Source: Verrucomicrobiales bacterium (GTDB taxonomy: Bacteria > Verrucomicrobiota > Verrucomicrobiia > Verrucomicrobiales > DEV007). Taken from it: DNA of 11,395 nucleotides. The DNA lies in NCBI GenBank assembly GCA_022424805.1, contig JAKMGR010000121.1:1-11395 (forward strand). The letters run 5' to 3'. The notes below the pieces were generated by a model. That model was not told where the DNA came from and did no database searches. It saw only the letters and a list, made by a program, of their open reading frames with translations. Of this stretch, positions 1 to 6,382 are shown one piece after another (the first letter of the stretch is position 1; each line of letters begins with the position of its first letter). Made by a program: the position numbers and the translations under genes.

Positions 1-2211
1 CGCGTCGACGGCGGCAACTTTGGCTTTGGCAGCATTGACTGCGTTAGCTGCATTCTTCTCCGCGGTGGCGGCGGCTTGCTGTGCAGCGACGAGGTTGGGA
101 GGAGGAACCTGGCCGTCTTTGGAAGCTGCGGCGAGGTCAGCATCCGCTTTTACCCGGGCTGCCGTTACGTTGCGAAGGTTGGTCTCTGCATTCGTCTGAG
201 CGGTTTTCGCCGGGGCGACTTGTGCATTTGCTGCAGTGGCAGCTTTTCGAGCTTGGTCGAGAGCGGCAACGAGAGGTGCGCGTGCTCCTCCTTTGGCAGC
301 AACTGCGGCCTCAGTTGCTTTCCTCGCATTCTCTGCAGCGGCGCGGGCTGCAGCGAGCTGGTCGTGTTGAGTTTTACGAGCCGCTTCGAGGGCGGGTTTC
401 GTGGCTTCGGTCTTGGTAGCATTGAGGGCTGCTAGTGAGGCTTGAAATGCGGCCTCCTTGGCCTTGTGATCGTTCGTGTTCGTGGTAACTGCGTCCTGAG
501 CAGGTTTAATCACCGCACTGGCGGCGTTCAGTGCATCGGTTTGCACTTTGGTGGCTGCCTGCTTTGCCGTTAGCACTTTCTGGGCCGCCTCAACTTGAGG
601 GGCGAGTGCTTTCATCTTCGCGTCGTGAGAGGCCGCAGCCCCTCTGTGCGTGTCGCGAATCTTGGTGGCTTCTGCAACGCTCTTGTCGACGGCTACGAGC
701 GCACTTTTGGCGTCGCTGATTTCCTTGGAAACGGCGGCTACACCCTGCTCCAGCTTTGGTAGTTCTCCGGTGAGTTCGCGGATTCGTTGTTCGGAATAGG
801 CCAGTTGCTCCTCAATCGTAGGTGGATTGGGTTTGATTTCGGCGATTTGAGCGGCAGTGGCAGTGTCCCAGACTTTGATGTTGCCATGCCAGTCGCCGGT
901 GAAAACACGCTTGTTGTCCTGTGAAACCGCAACGCTCATCACGATGTCGTCGGATGCGGTGATGGAGTGGAGTTGTTTTCCATCGGCCTGCCAGATCTTG
1001 ACTGTCTTGTCCCTTCCTACTGAGGCGAGATTGCCGTTGGGCGCGAATGTGACAGCGAGGGCGCCTCCGCTGTGGGCATTCCACTTTTTGACCTGCTTTC
1101 CTTCGTTCATTTCCCAGAGGATGATTTGTCCGTCCTCACTGCAGGTGGCAAGAACGTTGCCGTCAGAACGCCAGTCCAGCGATGTTACGGCCTTCGTGTG
1201 TCCTTTAAGCGTGTAGAATTCATATCCTGTCGCGGCTTCCCACACATATAGCCCGCTGTTGCGTCCGCCGGTGGCGAAAAGAATGCCATCGGGAGAGTAT
1301 TGGGCCGTCAACATCCAGTCGGGATGCTTCTTGATCGAATTAACTTCTTCGCCGGAAACGGTGTCCCACAGTTTAATCAGCCGCTTCGGACCGCCAAGGA
1401 TCGCGTTTTTCAGATCAGGAGAAACGTCAGCCCCGAGAACGATGTCATACTCTTTTCCGACCTCGAGAATTCGTTCACCAGTCTTGATGTCCCAAGCAAC
1501 GACGTTACCCGACTTGCCGGCACGGCCGCCACCGCATGAGAGGTAGGCGCCATTGGGAGAAAAGTTGAGAGTCTGGGGGAATCCCTCAGGGTAGGGGAGG
1601 ACTCCGAGAAGGTCATAATCTTCGGAGTGGTAAAGCAGGACCTGCTTCTGGCCGGCCACAGCGACAATAGGTGCCCACGGACTGTGGGCAATAGCGGGAA
1701 TCGCGTTGGGTCGGTCGGTGAGAACTTCAGGTTCGAGAATGAGGTGCTCCGGCATGGCGGGTGGTCCTTCCGGTTTCCCTGTCGCACTGATGGAGTTCAG
1801 ATCGACTTTGGGCTTATCTGACTTGCGTGCCTTCGAGTTCTTCGTTTCGAGGAGGCCACCGGCTATCCAGTCAGAAACAATCTTCAGCTCCTCTTCCGTC
1901 ATCTTCGTGCCCCTTGGGGGCATGACGGGCTCTTCCGTGTGCGCCGCTAGAGTGAAGAGTCGAGAGGAACCAGGATCCTCGGAAGTTACGACCTCACCAC
2001 CGGAACCACCAGTGAGGGTTGCCGAAAAGGTTGCCAGATTGAGTCCACCTTTCGCTTCATCGGGGTTGTGGCAGTTGTTACAACGGTTCTCCAAGATAGG
2101 GAGAACGTCGTCAATGAAGGTGACTTTGGCTTTCTCATCGGCGCTGAGGCCGCGATTTGAGATTCCCAGCACAAGAATTCCGGCAAGGAGGGTAGATACG
2201 CTTCGTTTCAT
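1..2211 (-). CDS. Exported cytochrome c / WD40 propeller protein with C-terminal Ala-rich coiled coil (3' end beyond window)
   Basis: The frame is open from ATG at 2211 to the window edge: 737 codons with no stop, so the C-terminus is missing. Residues 1-23 form a Sec-type signal peptide, giving a periplasmic or surface protein. A PSCyt1-like cytochrome domain spans about 28-120, with heme motif CNNCH at 44-48 and likely distal ligand Met97 in VMPPRG. Seven WD40 blades follow (about 165-455); their ends are readable as VVAWD, IKLWD, LYVWE, IILWE, VKIWQ and IKVWD, with the first blade degenerate. From about 467 on, the chain is heptad-like, rich in Ala, Lys, Gln and Glu; residues 501-737 are about 34% Ala and nearly free of aromatics, suggesting a long coiled coil. 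The WD40 part is likely a protein-interaction scaffold and the heme part redox-active, by family knowledge. It is transcribed divergently from the DUF1501 operon. No Shine-Dalgarno precedes the start, which was chosen because it opens the signal peptide. Substrate and partners are unknown. Confidence 0.9.
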   Translation of the reverse strand, partial: MKRSVSTLLAGILVLGISNRGLSADEKAKVTFIDDVLPILENRCNNCHNPDEAKGGLNLATFSATLTGGSGGEVVTSEDPGSSRLFTLAAHTEEPVMPPRGTKMTEEELKIVSDWIAGGLLETKNSKARKSDKPKVDLNSISATGKPEGPPAMPEHLILEPEVLTDRPNAIPAIAHSPWAPIVAVAGQKQVLLYHSEDYDLLGVLPYPEGFPQTLNFSPNGAYLSCGGGRAGKSGNVVAWDIKTGERILEVGKEYDIVLGADVSPDLKNAILGGPKRLIKLWDTVSGEEVNSIKKHPDWMLTAQYSPDGILFATGGRNSGLYVWEAATGYEFYTLKGHTKAVTSLDWRSDGNVLATCSEDGQIILWEMNEGKQVKKWNAHSGGALAVTFAPNGNLASVGRDKTVKIWQADGKQLHSITASDDIVMSVAVSQDNKRVFTGDWHGNIKVWDTATAAQIAEIKPNPPTIEEQLAYSEQRIRELTGELPKLEQGVAAVSKEISDAKSALVAVDKSVAEATKIRDTHRGAAASHDAKMKALAPQVEAAQKVLTAKQAATKVQTDALNAASAVIKPAQDAVTTNTNDHKAKEAAFQASLAALNATKTEATKPALEAARKTQHDQLAAARAAAENARKATEAAVAAKGGARAPLVAALDQARKAATAANAQVAPAKTAQTNAETNLRNVTAARVKADADLAAASKDGQVPPPNLVAAQQAAATAEKNAANAVNAAKAKVAAVDA

Positions 2212-2486
2212 AGCAGTGATAACGTTGGGATGCTGTCTAAGTTTACGAACTCTTTCGTGACTGAGGATGCCAACGTTTGGTTCACAAATCTTGATTAATC
2301 TTAGAAGTATACGACATTTATGTCTCAAGTCGCCCGGAATTAACTGAGGAATCATCGAATCATGCTCTTTTAAGCGATGTTCTGCAACCTGCTCTACATG
2401 GTTGCGCCTCTACGTAAAGACGCCCCTTGAGTATGGGGGCTAAAACGATTTGTTACTCCGAACAACCACACCAATAACCTAACATT
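2212..2486. promoter_or_regulatory. Divergent intergenic region between the WD40-cytochrome gene and the DUF1501 operon
   Basis: These 275 bases separate two divergent starts and contain no credible gene, so promoters for both directions should lie here. I could not place a convincing sigma-70 promoter. A TTGAGT at 2427-2432 has only a weak partner (TGTTAC, spacing 18) on the plus strand. On the minus strand TTGAGA and TAAGAT occur with a 19-base gap. A perfect 8-base palindrome, GATTAATC, sits at 2293-2300 in an AT-rich stretch. The GCCCC/GGGGC inverted repeat at 2422-2440 is listed separately. Shared regulation of the two transcripts is plausible but only inferred. Confidence 0.5.
2422..2440. 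other. Small GC-rich inverted repeat upstream of the DUF1501 gene
   Basis: GCCCC (2422-2426) and GGGGC (2436-2440) can pair across a 9-base loop, 46 bases upstream of the DUF1501 start. No U-run follows, so it is not a terminator. It could be a 5'-leader hairpin or an operator half-site pair. A five-base-pair stem can easily arise by chance. Confidence 0.25.
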
Positions 2487-3821
2487 ATGACCGGCTGTAA
2501 AAGCTTCTTCAACTCTGGCTTGGCAAATCGCCGCGAATTCCTTCAAGTGGGATTTGCTGGTGGACTGGGCTTGACTCTTCCTGAGCTTCTCAAAACCGAA
2601 GCAAAGGGGCAGGCAAAGTTCTATGAGTCCAAGGAAGGGGTCGCTAAATCATTGATCCACATTTACCTTCCCGGAGGTATGGCTCACCAGGAAACCTGGG
2701 ATCCTAAGCCCTATGCGCCGTCGGAGTACCGCGGTCCCTACAAGCCGATCAACACCAATGTCGACGGCGTTCAGTTCAGCGAGAATTTCAAGAATCTCGC
2801 CAAGGTTGCGGATAAGATGACGGTGATTCGTTCCATGACTCACGGTGAGGCAGCTCACGAGCGTGGTACGCACAACATGTTCACTGGTTATCGTCCGAGC
2901 CCGGCGATTAAATTCCCGAGTTTCGGTTCCGTGATTTCTCACGAGTTCGGACCTCGCAAGAACCTTCCCGCTTACGTTTGCGTCCCAAACGTTCCAAATG
3001 AGTTTGCGGGAACAGGATACCTCAGTTCCATGTATGGACCTTTTTCCGTGGGAAGCGACCCGGCATCTGATAAGTCTTTTAAGGTGCGTGACCTCACGCT
3101 CCCTGGCGGAGTTGATGCAGCTCGTTTTGAGCGTCGCCGCACGCTCCTTGAGGCCGTTGACAGTCATTTTCGCAGCGTGGAAAAGGCCGACTCTATCGAC
3201 GCAATGGACTCCTTTTACCAGCGTGCTTACGGTTTGATCAGTTCTGCCGAAGCTCGTGATGCGTTTGATCTCACGAAAGAAGACGAGAAAATGAAGACTC
3301 GCTACGGCAAGAACACAGCTGGTATGCGGATGCTTCTCGCACGTCGTCTGGTCGAGTCCGGCGTTCGCCTTGTTACGATGACATATGGTAGCTGGGATAT
3401 GCACGACCGAATCAAGGACGGTATCGCTCGCCAAGTCCCATCTTTTGATCAGGCACTTGCGACATTGCTCAGCGACCTTGACGATCGCGGCTTGCTTGAT
3501 TCTACCATGGTGATGGTTTCCTCTGAATTCGGTCGTACGCCGAAGATCAATAAGACCGACGGACGTGATCACTGGCCTCGCGTTTTCTCCACGATGCTCG
3601 CCGGAGGCGGAATCAAGCGTGGATTCGTCTACGGATCTTCCGATTCACTCGCTGCAGAGCCCGAAACGAATCCTGTTGATGTGCAGTCTTTCGCCAAGAC
3701 GGTCTACTCGCAGATGGGAATTAACGCAGACAAAGAACTCATTGCGCCTGGTCCTCGTCCAATGGAGATCGTTGATGGCGGAAGCGTCATCGAGGAACTC
3801 ATCGACAAGGCTCCGGCATAA
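2487..3821 (+). CDS. DUF1501 family protein (alkaline phosphatase/sulfatase-like fold) with Tat-like leader
   Basis: This 444-residue protein has a twin-arginine leader: N-RREFL at residues 14-19 followed by a hydrophobic stretch to about 33, implying folded export. The mature part carries DUF1501 signatures: LPGGMAHQETWDPKP (61-75), RSMTHGEAAHERGTHN (115-130), WDMHD (303-307), SSEFGRTPKIN (345-355) and GRDHWP (359-364) followed by LAGGGIKRG. Its length is close to the usual family size. DUF1501 proteins are related to the sulfatase/alkaline-phosphatase superfamily, and the conserved Asp, Glu and His residues look like metal ligands, but no reaction is established. Where I expect Asp in the first motif (GG..H.DTWDPKP) this copy has Glu69. 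It is first of three co-directional genes, 20 bases before the PPC gene. DUF1501 genes are typically found beside DUF1549/DUF1553 genes, as here. No Shine-Dalgarno precedes the ATG; the start fits the length of the Tat leader. Confidence 0.92.
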   Translation: MTGCKSFFNSGLANRREFLQVGFAGGLGLTLPELLKTEAKGQAKFYESKEGVAKSLIHIYLPGGMAHQETWDPKPYAPSEYRGPYKPINTNVDGVQFSENFKNLAKVADKMTVIRSMTHGEAAHERGTHNMFTGYRPSPAIKFPSFGSVISHEFGPRKNLPAYVCVPNVPNEFAGTGYLSSMYGPFSVGSDPASDKSFKVRDLTLPGGVDAARFERRRTLLEAVDSHFRSVEKADSIDAMDSFYQRAYGLISSAEARDAFDLTKEDEKMKTRYGKNTAGMRMLLARRLVESGVRLVTMTYGSWDMHDRIKDGIARQVPSFDQALATLLSDLDDRGLLDSTMVMVSSEFGRTPKINKTDGRDHWPRVFSTMLAGGGIKRGFVYGSSDSLAAEPETNPVDVQSFAKTVYSQMGINADKELIAPGPRPMEIVDGGSVIEELIDKAPA

Positions 3822-3841
3822 CCCTTTCTCTCTTCACAACT

Positions 3842-6328
3842 ATGAATCGCATCCTGAACCTTCAGCGTGCGGCTCTTGGGGTGCACCCAGCACAACTGCT
3901 CGCGGCTTTCTCGCTAGCGCTTCTGTGCCTTTCGGGTGTCTCTACCTGGGCTGCTTCTCCCGACTTGTCCACCTCAGTTCCCCGCGGGGGGCAGCGGGGT
4001 ACTGACGTCAAGGTCACCTTTTATGGGAATCGTCTCGACGATGCGCAGGAGGTGATATTTCACGAGCCGGGGATCGCTTTCAAGGATCTGAAGGTTCTCG
4101 ATGCGAAAAAGGTTGAGGCGACTTTGACTATCGAGCCGGATTGCCGCCTTGGAGAGCACCACTTGCGTCTCCGTTGTGCCAGCGGAATCAGCTACGCCCG
4201 GAACTTTTGGGTTTCGCAGTTTCCGAATGTCGCGGAAGTGGAGCCCAATGACGATTTTGATGCACCGCAGAAAATTGATCTTAACGTGACGATCGAGGCC
4301 GAGGCGAAGTCGGAAGAGACGGACTACTATCTAGTTACAGCGAAGAAAGGGCAGCGGCTTTCGGTTGAGATCGAAGGACTCCGAATTAACAACATCACGA
4401 ACAACATCGCGATTGATCCTTTTGTAACGATTCTCAATAAGGATCGCTTCGAACTTGCTTCGGCTGATGGCTCTGCTCTGCTCAAGCAGGAGTCCATTCT
4501 CCAAGTGGAGATCCCAGAAGACGGTGAATACATCGTCGAGGTTCGTGACTCCGCTTACCAAGGGCGTGGACGCTATCGTGCCCACATTGGAACATTCCCT
4601 CGTCCGACTGGGGTTTATCCTGCAGGCGGACAGGCTGGATCCGATGTCGAATTTACTCTCGTCGGTGACATCAAGGGCGACTACAAGACGAAAGCGAAGA
4701 TCCCTACGAGAACTGCAGAGGGAACAGTGGGCGTATCTGGAGAAAACGGAGGGCAGTTTCCGCCGTCTCCCAATTATGTGAGAATCAGCGACTTCGGGAA
4801 CGTAATGGAAGTTGAGCCAAATAATTCGAACACCGAAGTGAAGGACGTGGTTGCTCTTCCGCAGGCTTTCAATGGAATCTTGGAGAAAGAGGGGGATATC
4901 GACTATTTCAAGTTTTCAGCGAAAAAGGGTGAGCGTTTTCGTTTTCGAGTTTTTGCAAACGCGATTGGGTCACCTGTTGATCCCGTCATGAATATCTACG
5001 ACGCCAATATGAAATCACTTGGTGGAAGCGATGACGCTGATGGAACGAAGGACAGCCGAGTCGATTTTAATTCGCCAGCCGACGGAGAGTATTTTGTCCG
5101 GATTAAGGACATGCTCGATCGCGGAGGATCGGATTTTATTTACCGAATCGAGTCGCTTCCTTCAGAGAAGACGATTGACGTAACGATGACGGAAATGCTT
5201 CGACGAAATCTGCAATATAGGAAGCAGTTCAATGTCCCTCGCGGCGGTTACTACACGATGGCTGTCAATACGACTCGTCGAGGCTACTCTGGTGATCTGG
5301 TATTCGATATCCCCGAGCTTCCAGCGGGAGTGACATGGGAAGCGGGGGCGATTCCTAAGACGGTCAGCCAATTTCCTATCCTCCTGAAAGCTGCACCCGA
5401 CGCTCCCATCGCCGGTGGGCTGTATAAGTTGAAGGTCAAAGGCACGGATCCGAAAAATCCAGTGGAAGGTCTATTCAAGCAACCTCTTGATTTGGTTCGT
5501 GGTCCACAGAACGGGGTCGAATACTACACCCGCTACAACAACGATTTGCCGATTTCAGTCGTTGAGGAGATGCCTTTCAGTGTCACAATCGATCAGCCGA
5601 AAGCCCCCATCGTTCGCAACGGCACGATGAAGCTCAAAGTGCGAGCTCATCGCAAGGACGGCTACGACAAGAAGATCACGGTTCGTTTTCCATGGAAACC
5701 TCCCGGCATTACCACGCCGGCCACAATGACTTTTGGGGAAAAGGACACCGAACTTGACTACGAGCTCAACGCAAACAGCAGTGCGGAGATCAACAATTGG
5801 AAGATCACGCTTATTGCCGAGTCTGATGGAGGAAAAGGCCTCATGATGACAGCTACGCCCTTCGTGAATCTCTCGGTGGAAGAGCCCTTCGTGAGCATGA
5901 AGCTTTCCATGGCAACCGCGAAACAAGGGGAGCCTGTTTCTATGGTTGCTGAGGTGGAGAACCTTCGTGAATTCACCGGTCAGGCCGATACCCAGATTTT
6001 TGGCATTCCTGCTCATGCGACTGCTGAAGTCGTGAAGATCGACAAAGGGACAACCAATTTGAGCATCCCGATTGTCACGTCAGAGAAGACTCCAGTTGGT
6101 CAGCACAAAAATCTTTTCTGCACCGTTACTGTTGTGAAGGATGGTGAGCCGATTCTTCATCGCGTTGGCATGGGGGGAGTTCTTCGCGTCGATCCCAAGC
6201 CGAAGGCTGCTGCTACTGCTAAGCCGGCCGAGGAGAAGAAGGTTGTCGCAAAAACAGCGCCGAAAGAGAAACCACTCTCTCGTCTAGAACAGCTTCGTCT
6301 GGAGGCGAAAAAAGCGGCAGAGCAGTAA
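3842..6328 (+). CDS. Exported protein with two PPC domains and N-terminal Ig-like segment
   Basis: This 828-residue protein has a Sec signal peptide (hydrophobic 18-33, cleavage near the WAAS at 36-39). Residues 41-130 look like an IPT/TIG or other beta-sandwich domain (RGGQRGTDVKVTFYG). Two bacterial pre-peptidase C-terminal (PPC) domains follow. The first, about 130-250, opens with EVEPNDD and has TDYYLVTAKKGQ; the second, about 320-437, opens with EVEPNNS and has IDYFKFSAKKGE. Each ends in a DGEY strand. Residues 440-785 are further beta-rich, Ig-like sequence with no family I can name. Residues 786-828 form an Ala/Lys/Glu/Pro tail. No protease or other catalytic motif is visible, so this is probably a binding or structural protein of the envelope. 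It lies 20 bases after the DUF1501 gene and 54 before the PSD1-type gene, consistent with one transcript. No Shine-Dalgarno is present; the leader is pyrimidine-rich. Confidence 0.85.
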   Translation: MNRILNLQRAALGVHPAQLLAAFSLALLCLSGVSTWAASPDLSTSVPRGGQRGTDVKVTFYGNRLDDAQEVIFHEPGIAFKDLKVLDAKKVEATLTIEPDCRLGEHHLRLRCASGISYARNFWVSQFPNVAEVEPNDDFDAPQKIDLNVTIEAEAKSEETDYYLVTAKKGQRLSVEIEGLRINNITNNIAIDPFVTILNKDRFELASADGSALLKQESILQVEIPEDGEYIVEVRDSAYQGRGRYRAHIGTFPRPTGVYPAGGQAGSDVEFTLVGDIKGDYKTKAKIPTRTAEGTVGVSGENGGQFPPSPNYVRISDFGNVMEVEPNNSNTEVKDVVALPQAFNGILEKEGDIDYFKFSAKKGERFRFRVFANAIGSPVDPVMNIYDANMKSLGGSDDADGTKDSRVDFNSPADGEYFVRIKDMLDRGGSDFIYRIESLPSEKTIDVTMTEMLRRNLQYRKQFNVPRGGYYTMAVNTTRRGYSGDLVFDIPELPAGVTWEAGAIPKTVSQFPILLKAAPDAPIAGGLYKLKVKGTDPKNPVEGLFKQPLDLVRGPQNGVEYYTRYNNDLPISVVEEMPFSVTIDQPKAPIVRNGTMKLKVRAHRKDGYDKKITVRFPWKPPGITTPATMTFGEKDTELDYELNANSSAEINNWKITLIAESDGGKGLMMTATPFVNLSVEEPFVSMKLSMATAKQGEPVSMVAEVENLREFTGQADTQIFGIPAHATAEVVKIDKGTTNLSIPIVTSEKTPVGQHKNLFCTVTVVKDGEPILHRVGMGGVLRVDPKPKAAATAKPAEEKKVVAKTAPKEKPLSRLEQLRLEAKKAAEQ

Positions 6329-6382
6329 ATTTTCTGAACGTTTTAGAATATCTGTTTTCCAAAATTCCGTCACTACCCCGAT

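Noticed and set aside
1..813. Tandem DNA repeat in the Ala-rich coding region
   Set aside because: The region is compositionally biased (GCN-rich), but no period or repeated unit is seen at the base level.
76..1216. Several plus-strand open frames of 60-120 codons across the left region
   Set aside because: They lie opposite the WD40-cytochrome gene, whose minus-strand frame is continuous and gives recognisable domains. The plus-strand translations show no family motif.
738..2186. Minus-strand short frames that could suggest a broken gene in pieces
   Set aside because: The short frames are in other phases. The true frame from 2211 reads without a stop or shift to the window edge, so no pseudogene is present.
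2293..2300. Perfect palindrome GATTAATC as an operator
   Set aside because: Eight bases in an AT-rich region are expected by chance, and there is no second copy or regulator gene to support it.
2427..2456. Sigma-70-like promoter TTGAGT / TGTTAC before the DUF1501 gene
   Set aside because: The -10 match is only about half of the consensus and overlaps the weak hairpin; not strong enough to list as a promoter.
2649..3572. Minus-strand frame of 307 codons
   Set aside because: It is antisense to the clear DUF1501 gene and has no recognisable domain; it results from codon bias in the real gene.
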